Source of the DNA: Polysphondylium violaceum
Taxonomy: Eukaryota; Evosea; Eumycetozoa; Dictyosteliales; Dictyosteliaceae
Reading direction: 5' to 3'
DNA: 64,000 nt
Assembly: GCA_000277445.1 (NCBI GenBank)
Contig: AJWJ01000017.1
Location: forward strand, 31,387-95,386
The notes under the pieces were generated by a model. It had not been told where the DNA came from. It saw only the letters and a program-made list of their open reading frames with translations, and made no database searches. Numbering within the stretch: the stretch's first letter is position 1; every line of letters begins with the position of its first letter. The position numbers were made by a program, and so were the translations under genes. Below, piece after piece: positions 46,013 through 57,621 of the stretch.

Positions 46013-47657
46013 ATGAGTAAATAATCATATCAACCATTATTTTTATTTTAATATTAATTTATATTAATTTTACATAGGTCAACCAGATTTAACAGTCATT
46101 GAAAAATTTTGTCCTCTGGCCGCAGTTGGAAGAGCTGTGTTGGGAGATGAGTACAAATTAGACAGTGATGATTACATGGAGATCATTAAAGGTACCATCG
46201 ATTGTATTCCAATAGTTGGTAGTCTTGTTAACTCTGTTTTTTCAATTTTTTGGAAAAAGTTTGTACCCTTTTTACATTTTTACATGTTTAAAAATGAAGA
46301 TCCTCATTAACATTGAATAATTATATTATAGAGCATTCCCAGTTGAAGATCCATATCTCCGTAAAGCAGATTTTGAAAAGAGAATGAAAAAACTCATTTC
46401 TGATATGGAAAACAAAATGGACAAGAAAATCGATGATGAAATTGTAAAGTTTTGTGAATCAAAGTTTCAATCGTTATGTTCTGCCGGTTTTGGTTTTGCT
46501 GAAATTGAATACATCTATGACAAGAATAAGAAAGAAGGTAAGCCAACTCCAGATTCTGTTAAAAGGTATATGGCTGCAAATCATGTGTATGTATTTTGTT
46601 TATTTATTAATCATACTGTTTTATGTTTTCATTAGTATAATTAATATTAATATTTTAAATTGTATTCAATATAGTTCATTTAGAAATTTATTATTGGAAT
46701 GTTTGATTTTCTTTAGTAGAGAAGACAAAATTGACTTACTTTGCAAATTATATCTCCAAACAGTGGTTATGTACATTGCATTCTTGCGTGATACTCATTT
46801 CTATGGTATTGATTGGGGTCTTCCAGAAGAATATGTCATTGGTGATGAAAAGATCAAATCTATGGCAACTAAAACCCATGAAACAATTGAGTTGGCTCAT
46901 AGATATTATAGTAAATTCTTTAAAAAGCTCAATCCTCCAAGAAAAAATAGAGATGAAGATGAAGAGGAAGAAGAATTAAAATGTGATTATAGACCATTAT
47001 TGGCTCAAATGACATATTCTGATCTCACTCGTTACAATTTCAATCAAATTTGGCTCCAACCAACAACCAAAGAAGGAAAAGTATGGGATAATGATGATGA
47101 TGATGAGGGTTATGAATACCGTCTTCCATTATCAAAGAGAATCTATATTGCTGATTTCGCAAAAATGGATGTATGGTATGGTATCTTTATCCCTATAGAA
47201 TATGGTGAAAATTCAGTCAATTCAGTCACTGGCACTATAGGAATGGGTTCATATGAAAGCAATGGTTTAATGTTTAAATGCTTTTATTTCACAAAACCAA
47301 AGACACTAACTTTTAGGGTATGTGTTTTTAAATTTTTGATATAAATAATAGTACTAATATTTTGATCAATAGGTATTAGCCAATATTGATTCAAAGGCTC
47401 AAATTGAAATTGGAATTAGAGAAATACCAGAAGGTAAATATCCTAAAGATCCAGAGGCAAGTAGAGAAGTAGCAACCAAATCTCATTCTGAAATTATTAA
47501 CTACAAGAAACTCTTTGAATCATCCTCTTGCACAATTGCTGAGTTTGTCAGTAAACAATACAAATTTGAAAAGCCAGGTTCAGTTTATTTTGAAGCTAAA
47601 GTTCTTGGTGAAGGTGATACTCGTAATTTATACAGCTTGGAAATCATTGATAACTAA
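46013..47657 (+). CDS. Cry (delta-endotoxin) domain-I-like protein, copy 1
   Basis: Five exons: 46013-46016, 46078-46258, 46332-46586, 46675-47317 and 47373-47657, about 455 residues. The first exon is only ATG plus one base. The N-terminal two thirds are helical. A hydrophobic IPIVG-type segment near residues 45-62 is followed by a Lys/Glu helix, and a later helix pair contains LRD (184-186) and WGLPEEY. A long amphipathic helix, then MTYSDLTRYN, completes a pattern like domain I (pore-forming helical bundle) of bacterial Cry proteins. The C-terminal third is beta-rich and short, so the usual domain II seems absent. No signal peptide is visible. Five spliceosomal-type exons show the gene is resident in the amoeba. 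Origin by ancient transfer from bacteria and a defence or predation role are inference. Identity rests on remembered family pattern, not on a search. Confidence 0.6.
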
Positions 47658-47796
47658 AGTACTGTTCTCAAAAATAAATAAAGTCATAAAGGGACTTTAA
47701 AATTAAATACTATATCTCAAGATATAGTATTACCCCATTTAAAGTAGAACGATAATTTATGAAAAATTTTATTAAAAATAAATTGATTGATTATCC

Positions 47797-49935
47797 CTAA
47801 GAGGAAGCTTTCAAATTTGTATTAAAAGTTTGATAATTTGGTTGTGGTTGATGTGTGTGTGGATGATTGTTATAATAGTTATTATTGACATTGCTATTAA
47901 TATTCATATTATTAAAATGATTATTTAAATTATTAACAGTATTACCATTATTAACATTGTTATTGTTGTGATTATGAGTTGGACTGTGACAATCAATACC
48001 ATAGTTTTGAGAATGACATACGTCTTGATTATCATGAGATTGATCAAATTTAGTTTGCTTTACATTTTTAAGATCATTGTTTTCAACCCTAACGCATTTA
48101 CTACCACGACAGATATAAAATCCTGCTCTTGAATTCATCATTTGATTGGACAAAACATTTACTTGATCAGTTCCAGAACAAATACAGGCGGTGCCTTGGG
48201 GTGTATCTATACAATTTTCATGAATTTCCAATTTGTTGGCATACCATAATTGCAGACCAACGCTTCCATTGTCTTTGTTTTTACCAAGTATGGTGTTTTT
48301 CTTTATGACACCATGGTTTGTGTTTCCAAAGTAAATGCAGTTGAAAAAGTCTCCGTCAATGGTATTGAATTGAATGCTTGTGTGGTTTCCACCTGCAGAC
48401 TCGTGGCTGGGCTTAACGAGAATAGCGTACTTGGCAGTGCCCTGGATGTTGTTTCCATGAATTTCACCATGATCGACACCATAGAATTGAATGGCAGTGG
48501 ATTCAGTGTGACCTTGGACAAATCTACCGTGTATGTGGATCTTGTTATCACAGACTTTGATGTTCTTTCCCCTTTCAATGATGGAGCATATGTTGGCACC
48601 CTGGATATCGTTTCCTGAAATAACCGCATCGTCAGAGCCCTCGGTAGTGATGGCATAGTCCCAGTCGCCACGAATAGTGTTGTTTTGATACTGAATATCA
48701 CTAGATCGAATGAAACCCTCTGGGCCAGCATTTAACCCATTTCTTGGTGTGAAACCGTTCTTTGCAGAGATAAAGTTGTTGGAAATGACGACATGGGTAA
48801 CACCAAAGAATGCAATGGCATCACCATAACAAATACTACCACCATGCTTACCAATAATGTTGGTGATTTGGTTGTTGCTGATAGTCAAGTTTGTAAAAGT
48901 ACTGTTGGGAGGGATAGTGCCGCTGCCATCTTTAAGTTTACCAAAACAAAGACCTTGATTAAAGTTATCGACACTACAATTCTTTAATGTGAATCCATTT
49001 CCCCATGCATAGAATGCAGAAGAAGACTTGGGATTATCTATGGCATTGACTATAACCAAGCTATCCAATACAATATTATCACCAGTCAAAACAAATAAAT
49101 ATTCTTTGGTGTTGATAAAACCTTCTGATATAGGTTCATTGTTCCAAACATTTGATATATTACCAATAATCTTTACATTTGATGATCCCAAAATAGTTTT
49201 ATTACTCTTGGCAAAAGAAATAGAAGATGTAATGAGATAAGTTCCACTGGGTATGATAATTGGATTTTGGGTACATGAATTTAAATATTCTGAAAATGCT
49301 TGTGTATCATCATGAATTCCATCAGCATGTGCTCCTGGTATACCATTAATATTGTTGTTATTATTTACTGGAGGTTTAGGTAATGGTCTATTATTAGTTT
49401 GATAATACTGTTGTTGTATAATTTTATAATCATCTTTATTTTGATGATTTAAATTGTTATTATTATTTATCATCATACTATGATTATTTGGTTTTTGTAA
49501 ATTAATTTGTTGTTGTGATTGTTGATTTTGTATTGGTTGTTGAGAGTTTACTGGTTGAGGATATGATGGATATTTTCTTAATGTCTGTGGTTGTGGTTGT
49601 TGCTGTTGTTGTTGTTGTTGTGGGTATTGAGTGGCAGCTTGATATCCTTGATTAAATTGTTGTTGATTATTATATTGGTTATTATATTGATTGTTTGGAT
49701 CTTGGCCATATTGTTGCTGATTGTTAAATTGTTGTTGTGGTTGTTGGTTATATTGGTTATTATATTGACTATTGTATTGTTGGTTATATTGGTTATTATA
49801 TTGATTGTTAGGATCTTGATTATATTGTTTCTGATTGTTAAATTGTTGATTTGAAGGTAACTTTTCATTTGGATTTTTATAATCCTCAACAAAATTGTTG
49901 ATTTTATTACTTAATTTATTGAAAGCTTTCTTCAT
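47797..49935 (-). CDS. Right-handed beta-helix protein (pectate-lyase-like fold)
   Basis: Single exon, 712 residues. The first 45 residues are charged and helical. About 150 residues of Asn/Gln/Tyr repeats (QYNNQYNQ type) follow. From about residue 200 there is a start typical of this superfamily, GIPGAHADGIHDDTQAFSEY with PIIIPSGTYLITSSISF. Many short beta turns of the kind NxITNIxGK and VISGNDIQG then repeat through residue about 600, as in parallel beta-helix (PbH1) domains of polysaccharide lyases and phage tail spikes. The His/Asn-rich tail has no known role. There is no signal peptide, which is odd for an enzyme acting on external polysaccharide. The 3' end faces the first Cry-like gene only 140 bases away. 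No intron in 2.1 kb is unusual beside multi-exon neighbours. Substrate unknown. Confidence 0.7.
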   Translation of the reverse strand: MKKAFNKLSNKINNFVEDYKNPNEKLPSNQQFNNQKQYNQDPNNQYNNQYNQQYNSQYNNQYNQQPQQQFNNQQQYGQDPNNQYNNQYNNQQQFNQGYQAATQYPQQQQQQQQPQPQTLRKYPSYPQPVNSQQPIQNQQSQQQINLQKPNNHSMMINNNNNLNHQNKDDYKIIQQQYYQTNNRPLPKPPVNNNNNINGIPGAHADGIHDDTQAFSEYLNSCTQNPIIIPSGTYLITSSISFAKSNKTILGSSNVKIIGNISNVWNNEPISEGFINTKEYLFVLTGDNIVLDSLVIVNAIDNPKSSSAFYAWGNGFTLKNCSVDNFNQGLCFGKLKDGSGTIPPNSTFTNLTISNNQITNIIGKHGGSICYGDAIAFFGVTHVVISNNFISAKNGFTPRNGLNAGPEGFIRSSDIQYQNNTIRGDWDYAITTEGSDDAVISGNDIQGANICSIIERGKNIKVCDNKIHIHGRFVQGHTESTAIQFYGVDHGEIHGNNIQGTAKYAILVKPSHESAGGNHTSIQFNTIDGDFFNCIYFGNTNHGVIKKNTILGKNKDNGSVGLQLWYANKLEIHENCIDTPQGTACICSGTDQVNVLSNQMMNSRAGFYICRGSKCVRVENNDLKNVKQTKFDQSHDNQDVCHSQNYGIDCHSPTHNHNNNNVNNGNTVNNLNNHFNNMNINSNVNNNYYNNHPHTHQPQPNYQTFNTNLKASS

Positions 49936-50209
49936 TTTTAAAAATTACATAAAATGAGATAAATAGGTGTTGAGATATAAATAAATAGAGTGAAATTGAG
50001 AGTGAAATTATAGAAAACAAGAAATTATAGTTTTAAAAAAAAGTTTACTATTGATGACTCATTTTCAAACCAGCATAGCACAAAAACGAATCGAGTGGTG
50101 AGTGTAGTTCGATTAGGAATCTCTTTCCATATATATTTTGCAAAAAAAGGGGTTAAAAAAAAAAATACAGATATTGTGTAAAATTATTTTTCAAGCTTTC
50201 AGTTTATTA

Positions 50210-50262
50210 TTATGTGGTAGTGTTGGTATTATTATCATTGCCAACATTATTATTATTACTAC

Positions 50263-50294
<32 letters not shown>

Positions 50295-51623
50295 CTATTA
50301 CCCTTGTTATTATTATTATTAGCATTATTTTTACCCCTTCTTTTATTATTTCTATTATTGTTATTATTATGATTATTATTCCTATATGATACTCTAAATT
50401 GAATAGGGGCATCTTCTTTTGCCTCTTCAGTTTCTTTTAGTTTCTCTTCTTCTTCTTTTTTCTTTTGTTCAGCTAAAGCTTGTTCAGCCAATAATTGTTG
50501 ATTCTTTTGCTCTTCTAAAACTTGAGTCCAACTAGTTTGTTTAGCCCAAACAGTACCTGATTGAGGTTTCTCTACTTTATTTGTTTGTTGTTGTTGTTGT
50601 TGAGGTACATTAAATGTCTATAATAGTAATGTTGTTAATAAATACAAACTATAGTATGCACATATATATATATATGTAAATCATCTTACAGGAAAATGTT
50701 TTTCTAAACCAAGTAATCTTTGTTCTTCTAATTCCTGTTGTTCAATTTGTCTTAAAATCTCTTGTAATTCAGGATCAACATATTCTTCAACAACCTGTTG
50801 TTGTTCTTGTTGTGGTTCAGGTGGAGGAGTGGTGGCATCTTTAGTTTTAGTTTGTTGTTTCTTTTGTTTATTATTATTATTACTATTTCTATTTCTTTGT
50901 TTACTTTGATATTCATCTAGCTTGTTTACAGTTTGAACTTTTAATAGTTTTTCAGCAATTGCATTATCTCTAATTTGTTTTACTTTATCTTGAGACTCCC
51001 AAAGTTTCAAAGAGATATTCTTAAATTGTGGTTTTACCCAACCACAACTAGGAGGTAGACCCAGACACTCATTAACCATATCATAGACAAACGATTGGAA
51101 TTCATGAATATGTTTCATATGTCTATCATTAAACACCAAATCATAATGTTCACCATGACAATAGGCCAATAGAATATTTTTTTTAAATGCATTTTCAACT
51201 CTAGTTGTATTTGAATTACCAATATAAATGATAAAATTAACTCTATATTTATATATATAAATATGAAATTATTGTTAGTATTTATCTCTCTATCTACTAT
51301 ATTTATATATCTATATCAATCTATAATTACTCATAAATTAAAGATAAAGCTTGTAATTCAACCTCACCACCCCATGTACCTTCTTTTTCCATTTCTTGGA
51401 TATACTTTTCCCAAGGATTATGTATACATGCAAAAGGTTCAAACATGTCTCTATTTAATTTCAAGTATTTGATGCATTGTTTTCTGACTCTATCGTGATA
51501 GTTTTGTGTGCCAAACAGAGATTCACTTACACATCTAAACAAACATGATCCATCTTTTGGTACCTCTTTTCGACAGAGTCCAAGAGACCTCAATTGCTTA
51601 TCTATATCTTCCAATGTAGTCAT
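50210..51623 (-). CDS. OTU-domain deubiquitinase, OTUD4-like
   Basis: Cysteine protease that removes ubiquitin. Exons on the minus strand are 51623-51331, 51242-50690 and 50617-50210, about 417 residues. The OTU domain is at the N-terminus. LRSLGLCRKEVPKDGSCLFR carries catalytic Asp24 and Cys27, and WGGEVELQALSLIYE joins by splicing to VNFIIYIG. The catalytic His (about 130) lies in YCHGEHYDLVF. Spacing and the LGL.RK..KDGSCLFR start match animal OTUD4. The C-terminal half is coiled coil and low complexity: Gln/Glu-rich, then a Trp-containing GTVWAKQTSWTQVLEEQ segment and an Asn-rich end. Cytosolic. OTUD4 works with RNA-binding and DNA-repair factors in animals; that link is only inferred here. 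Confidence 0.85.
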
Positions 51624-51991
51624 TCTTTTTTTTGTTATTTAATGTTACTATAACTATAACCAACAACAAACTAATAGAGTGGTTTCCTCATTTTAAATTA
51701 AAGTTTTTTGTGATTCGTGCGTCCAAACTTGAGAAAAAAATTAAAAAAAAAAAAAAAAAACAATAACACAATACCCACTCCTCATACCGAAGTGGGATAT
51801 TGGTTGAAGGGTTGATAAATGATCCTGTTGACTTATCCATCAAATCTTTTCAATGGGATTTATCTCTGGGATTTACATATGGCAAAATAAGGATTTATTT
51901 CCTATATATATATAAACCTTGAGCTAAAAAATTATTTAGGTATTCCAAACCTCACAAAAACATTATATTATTTGTAAACTTTAAAATATAT
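51624..51991. other. Short intergenic, OTUD4-like promoter
   Basis: About 370 bases with a poly-A tract (51736-51763). No coding signal. Confidence 0.5.
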
Positions 51992-53889
51992 TTATTTGGG
52001 TTGTTGTTGTTTTTGTTTTTGATACATTTGCATCAAATTTTGATAAGAATCAAAAATTTGCTTTTGTTGAGAGTTTTGGCCACTTGGAGCTGTTGGTGTA
52101 GTGGTTGATGCTGTTTGTTGTTGAGATGGTTGTTGTCTAGATAAAGGTTTATAATTTACAAAACTATTTAAATTTTCCAAAACATCTAAATTATTGTTGT
52201 TATTATTTAAATTATTATTATTGTTATTGTTATTTAAATTATTGTTATTATCATTATTTCTTTTATTCTTCTTTTTATTATTTCTTTTACTATTGTAATT
52301 TAAATATTAATAAAATGTTTGATTAAAAGATAGAATAAAAATACTTACGCTTTAGCTTCTCTTTCTTTTTCATCATCACTAAATTCCATTTGATTTTCAT
52401 CCAACTCTTCGTCAAACTCATTTGATGCATCAAAACCTTTGGTATAAATTTGAGATGGGATGACAAATTTAACAAGATCAGGTTGATTTACATAAAAAAT
52501 ATTTGTATTTGCATCCAATAAAATCTTTTTCTTTGCTGATATAGCTGGTTCTCTCGATGAAGATCCAGTTGCCTCTGTTGTTGATGCTTGATTTTCACTT
52601 TCAACTTTTGTTTCTTTTGACTCTCCAGTAATGATATTATTATTTATTGATTCAATTTCCATTGTAGATTCTGCAGTGACTGTGGTCGATTCAGCAACTA
52701 TTGTTTCAGCAACTGTTGTTGGTTCAGTGATTGTTGATTCAGTAGTGACAGCGGTGGTTGATTCACTAGCAGTTAATGTTTCAGTGACTGTTGGTTCGGT
52801 AGCTGGGGTTGAATCAGTTTCCATTTTAATATCTTGATTGTTTTCAATTTGATCTGTTTCTTTTGTTACTGTTGCTTCGGTTGCTTTAACTTTGTTGACT
52901 ACATTTGATTTTGTATTATTGTTGTTTTTAATTGAAATATCAAGATTCTCAGGAATTCTAACAGAGTAAACTGGATTATAAATTTGACCAAAAACTTCAA
53001 ATACTCTACCAATGGCAGTTCTATCTTCTAGACATACTATAGAATCGATGTCTAATGCTGATGGGGTTTCTTGAAGTGATTTAATAACCATTACATCATC
53101 AACAATATGAGCCAAAACACCTAAATGATTGAGTGGAATATCTTTTGGAATCTCTGTATAAATGGCTTCTTCTTTTGGTAACTCGATTTCATTTTTGGTT
53201 TTGGGTGCTGAGAAATCATCATCTTCATCATCCATCTTTCTCTTTTTATTATTATTGTTGTTATTGTTGTTGCTTTTATTTACTGGTGCAACGATATCAT
53301 CTAAATCATCATCTGATGATGTACTATCACTATCACTGCTACTGCTACTATCACTGTCACTATCACTATCACTATCACTGTCACTACTTGATGAGTCAGA
53401 ATCACTTTCCTTTTCTTCTTTTTTGTCTTTATTTTCTCTTGATTCTGTTTTTTCAATTGAAACTACCTCTGTTGCATTTGCTGAAATTTCAGTTGAGTTA
53501 TCTGCTGTTTCTATTTGCTCAACATCTATTTGTTGTTGTTGATTTTTTTCTATTTTTTCTTGTTGTTGTTCCTCTAATTGGGTTTCTTGTGGTTGCTCTT
53601 GTTCTTTTTGTTGTTCTTGCTGTATTTCTTGTTGTTCTTTTGGTTGTTCTTGCTGTATTTCTTGTTGTATTGGTTGTTCTTGCTGAATTTCTTGTTCTTT
53701 TGGCTGTTCCTGACCCTCTAATTGAGTTTCTTGTTCTTTTGGCTGTCCCTCTAATTGAGTTTCTTGTTCTTGTTGTACTTCTTGTTCTTTGGGTTGTTCT
53801 AGTTGTTGCTCTATTGATTCCTGCTTCACATCATTCTCAGGACATGTATTTAAAGATTGAATATCATCCATCGATTGAATAGTAGTCAT
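51992..53889 (-). CDS. naf1: H/ACA snoRNP assembly factor NAF1
   Basis: NAF1 loads dyskerin onto nascent H/ACA RNAs before GAR1 replaces it. Exons 53889-52349 and 52289-51992 (minus strand) give about 612 residues. The start is the ATG at 53889 (MTTIQSMDD); the open frame runs further upstream but without an ATG. The N-terminal half is Gln/Glu-rich and Ser/Asp-rich (casein-kinase-like acidic run). The Gar1/Naf1 core is intact: IPKDIPLNHLGVLAHIVDDV, VMVIKSLQETPSALDIDSIV and RTAIGRVFEVFGQIYNPVYS. A Thr/Glu/Val-rich insert splits the core from a second conserved piece, DANTNIFYVNQPDLVKFVIP and GFDASNEFDEELDENQMEFS. The tail is Lys/Asn-rich and then Gln-rich. Nuclear. Confidence 0.88.
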
Positions 53890-54354
53890 ATAATGGTATT
53901 GTGTAAAAATAACAAGATTAAATTCTGCTGCTTTTAATTTCCCTTTTGTCTTCGGTCGTTTTTTCAAAAAATTTAAATTAAAAAAAAATATTAAAAACGA
54001 CCGATTTTTCTATGAACACCAAGAATTTTTAAATTAAAAATAGAAACTCTCTTAAAATGACATGTGTTCATTATCCGTATCATAAAAAGAGAGTCATCTT
54101 GAGACAAACTTTACTATTTATCATTTATATTAATAAATTAATTAAATCAACTATTTCAATCGTATTAATCCAATACGGAGGTAATGATCTTAAGAAGATA
54201 TTTTCCATTTAACTAGATATTATTTTATCTTAAGACCAGTATTTTCATTAATTCTCAAAGAAAACTTATCCTCAATTCCTTGTCAAGTTTAATACTAAAG
54301 GAGTCAAATCAAATCAACAATATTTTTATTAAAAAACTAAAATACTATATATTA
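53890..54354. other. Intergenic
   Basis: About 465 bases, A/T-rich, between NAF1 (start) and the lipase-like gene (stop). Two copies of ATCTTAAGA-like sequence (54188-54196 and 54225-54234) are the only pattern noticed. Confidence 0.45.
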
Positions 54355-55660
54355 TTATTTATTAGCATTACCTATTGGTGGAACTACTTTATCTTTTTCG
54401 CAATCTTGATTGTCATTTGAATCTAATCTTTTTTGAATCCAATTGAAAATATCATTATAAACTATATATGAATCGGGTTCTGTTGTAGGGTAAATGAAAT
54501 TAGTAAATGTACAATAATAATATAATGACCAACAATACTCACCACACATCATTCCATGCCAGAAATTTTCATATATCTTTAAAGTCTTTTCAGTGCTAGA
54601 AGCCTTGTTATAGAGTTCCTCACTAACTACAGGAGATGATACAAGATCCAAAGAACCATGACCAATGAATAAAGGTACTTTGACTTGTTCTAAATGAGAT
54701 TGAAGATAATCTGTTACTTTTAAAATAGCTAAACCGGTGCCTAATCTAGCTCTGCCTCTATAGGTGAGTGGATGTGATGCATGTTCAAGTCTTTTCACTG
54801 GATCTTTGATACTCTTTTCCAACACATTTTCACCTGGAACAATGGCAAGTGTAGGGAAATAATTTGATATATATGTTAAAAGTTGAACTAAAATTGGATT
54901 TGGAACCATAGTTTCATCCAATTTAATCAAAGGTGCCAATAAAATCAATCCACCATCAAAGATTTCTGGTCTTTTCAAAGAGACCAATAAACCAATGGCA
55001 CCACCCATTGAACAACAATAAATAAATTTCTTTAAAAGAGGGTATCTATTGGAAACATCGTCTATAAATAACAAGGAATCCTCTACTAAATCATCAAAAT
55101 CTCTAATATATGCTGGTAAACCTTCACTCAATCCATGTCCTTGATGATCAAATAAAAATGAAGCAAATCCTTTTTCTGCAAATGCTTTACCATCGTCATG
55201 TAATGTACCTTGTCCATGATCTCCATATCCATGCAAAATTATAATAATACCTCTGTGTTTATTATTAATATTATTATTGTTAATATATCTTTGTAATAGT
55301 ACAATGTAAGAATTATAATGCTATTTACTTTGGATTAGGTGGTATAAATTCTTGACAAGCTAATTTGAATCCCCTAGGATTTACAAAATAACCTCTATTA
55401 TATACTATTTGATGACTACTATTACTACTACTAGTACCATGACTCTTTTTTAATTTTTTCTTTGATTGAAAAGTTGATGTAGTTGAAAATATAGTTTCCG
55501 AGGATTCATTGCATACAATGGAGTCGACTATAACGTTTTTGCCTACTGTAGCTACACCGATATCACTTTCATTTAATAGATGTTTATCATTATTCTTTTT
55601 AACTTTATCTATTTTCACAGATAAATAATTATTGATTTCTGCAAATGATTCTTCAAACAT
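54355..55660 (-). CDS. Monoglyceride-lipase-like alpha/beta hydrolase
   Basis: Serine hydrolase of the monoacylglycerol lipase group. Exons on the minus strand: 55660-55329, 55252-54543 and 54479-54355, about 388 residues. The 63-base segment 54480-54542 is free of stops and a multiple of three. It has perfect intron ends (GTGAGT...CTACAACAG), and removing it restores the normal family sequence at HGMMCEPDSYIVYND. Motifs are ILHGYGDHGQG (oxyanion region), HQGHGLSEG, the nucleophile Ser192 in CCSMGGAIGL, acid GSLDLVSS and His in NFWHG. The usual GxSxG elbow is CxSxG here, an unusual substitution. The N-terminal 90 residues are low complexity and not part of the fold. The likely reaction is hydrolysis of monoacylglycerol or a lysolipid. 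Confidence 0.85.
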
Positions 55661-56813
55661 TTTTTTTTTTTTTTTTTCTTATTTTTTTACAATGTTTACA
55701 CAAATTTATTTATTTAAATATTTGTTTGGTTCTTTGTTTGTATGTTTATTTTTTGTTTGTTTGTTTGTTTGTTGTCGCTAAAATATAAGAATTGTGTTCA
55801 GTGTGTGTTTTTAAAATTGAAAATATAAAAAAAAAAAAACCCACTCCTTCAAACAATTTACCAGTGCGAAGGTATGGTGGTATTTGCAAAAAAATTTGAA
55901 AAATCACGCAATCTTGCATTGTAAAATTCACTAAAAAGGGTGAAAAAAATCTATTAATTGGGAAAAAAATTTATGATGAATTTTTTCGTTTTTTTTGTGA
56001 CTGGGTGTTATTATTCACTATGACTACTAAGAATCGATTTATGTATCATTAGTTTTCTTAGATTACTTTCTTTAGACTATTATAATAATGTGCATCTACG
56101 AGTAAAATAAAGAGTATATAGTATTAAATTTTAGAGTTATTTATTTATTTCCTCTATTGCTTGATTTGTCATAGTATTTATTTTTTGAGCAGGAATCTCT
56201 TTTCTACTATCGTCTTTGTACTATTATTGTTATTTAGAGATAATGCTTAATTCTTATAGATAACAATTATTATTATTATTATTATTATTGAATTTCTCTT
56301 TGTTTTATCATCTTTAATATTACTAATATCCTTGTTATTATTATTGCCTACAATTTTTAACAAGTTTAATTTGCATAAGATCAATGAAAAGAGTTGAGAA
56401 TGATCAAATACCACTTATCTCTCGAATTAACAACAGTATTTCACATTAATGAAAAAAAAAAAAGAGAAATATCAGTTTAATTCAAGATAAATGTTTGTTA
56501 AGACTCCCTATAAGAAAAGGTGAAAAAAATATATAGAAACGTTTGACCAGTGAATCAATTCTTTAATATGAACCTTGATCCTTAGTATCTAATGTACTTC
56601 AGTCTAAAACTTTAAAAGCATTAGTATCTTGTTGAACAAATAATCTTATGTCTACTTACTTTTTTTTATTTGGAAGGTGAACTCTATTTTTTAATTCTAT
56701 ACACTCTTTTGTAGGATACTTAATATTGGTTTTAAATCTGACGTAGTTATATGATTACAAAGAGAAGTCAAAGAATCTCGATTTCGATTTGCATTCATTT
56801 TGTATTTCCACAA
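55661..56813. other. Intergenic
   Basis: About 1.15 kb upstream of the lipase-like gene. It has poly-T (55661-55678), TTTG repeats (55728-55774), AT repeats and simple ATT repeats (56268-56290). No convincing gene was found on either strand. Confidence 0.45.
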
Positions 56814-57098
56814 CTACGACCACATCTGATAATAAAGTCTATTTTGAATTTTTACTCCAATAAAGATGGATTTACCTTTTTTATCTATTTTGCCAAAGAT
56901 GTATTTATCAGAAAAATGACCAATATGATAATTCGATACTCTTTGAACTTTGTCGATATTGTAACAATGATCATTTTTGGCAAGTTTATCCAATTTAATA
57001 TCAAACGAATCCCATCTTTTTTGTATACAGAAGAAACCCATATCGTAATAGTTGAAGCTGATATTGTTATCATCAAATATAAAATTCCCCAATATCAT
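56814..57098 (-). CDS. Hypothetical 94-residue ORF, orphan
   Basis: ATG-to-stop frame on the minus strand. The protein is of mixed composition: NNISFNYYDMGFFCIQKRWD, KLDKLAKNDHCYNIDKVQRV, YHIGHFSDKYIFGKIDKKGK and IFIGVKIQ. That is richer in residue variety than translated A/T spacer. It lacks a signal peptide or membrane span. No upstream exon with matching phase is obvious, so it may be a small gene or a leftover piece of a larger one. The family is not recognised. It lies in the debris-rich zone between the lipase-like gene and the second Cry-like gene. Confidence 0.4.
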   Translation of the reverse strand: MILGNFIFDDNNISFNYYDMGFFCIQKRWDSFDIKLDKLAKNDHCYNIDKVQRVSNYHIGHFSDKYIFGKIDKKGKSIFIGVKIQNRLYYQMWS

Positions 57099-57178
57099 CT
57101 AATGAATCTTTTTAAGCTACTAATCTTGAGAAATACCCCTCAGTGAAAATACTATAATAATAATTTTTTTATTATTAT

Positions 57179-57532
57179 TTATAATCTGATCTTTTTATAT
57201 TTTAAATAGATATTGGAATTTAAATCAAAAGAATTATTTTTAATATTACAGTTGATATAAATATCTAAAAATGGAGATGGATTCTCTACTAAATCTAAAA
57301 ATGTTTCAGGATGGAGAATAGCAGACCCAATGATTTTAGATTTCATATTGAAAACTTGGGATTCTAAATGACCTGTAAAATATTTGAGTGCTTCTTTGGT
57401 TATTTCTACTGCATCATATACACCAATAATAAATGTTTGAATATATCTAATTGAATATTCAAGAAATCTTTTATTTATTAAAGTTTGAAATATATAATAT
57501 CGAATCACTTTGGTGAGGTCCTTTTTTTTCAA
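57179..57532 (-). pseudogene. Hypothetical coding piece without a start codon
   Basis: Open frame of about 117 residues on the minus strand with protein-like content: FQTLINKRFLEYSIRYIQTF, GVYDAVEITKEALKYFTGHL, FNMKSKIIGSAILHPETFLD and LVENPSPFLDIYINCN. The frame opens inside a run of A residues and has no ATG, and no acceptor upstream joins it to another exon. Either the 5' part has been lost or a first exon is too short to see. The family is not recognised. Confidence 0.35.
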
Positions 57533-57621
57533 ATTTTTTAAACATCTAATGTTAAAATTAGATATTTATAATAAACATTTAGTAACCCTGAAGGGACTGT
57601 TTTTGTTTCATTTAAAATTAC

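Noticed and set aside
53890-53967. Upstream extension of NAF1
   Set aside because: The frame is open but has no ATG; the first ATG is at 53889.
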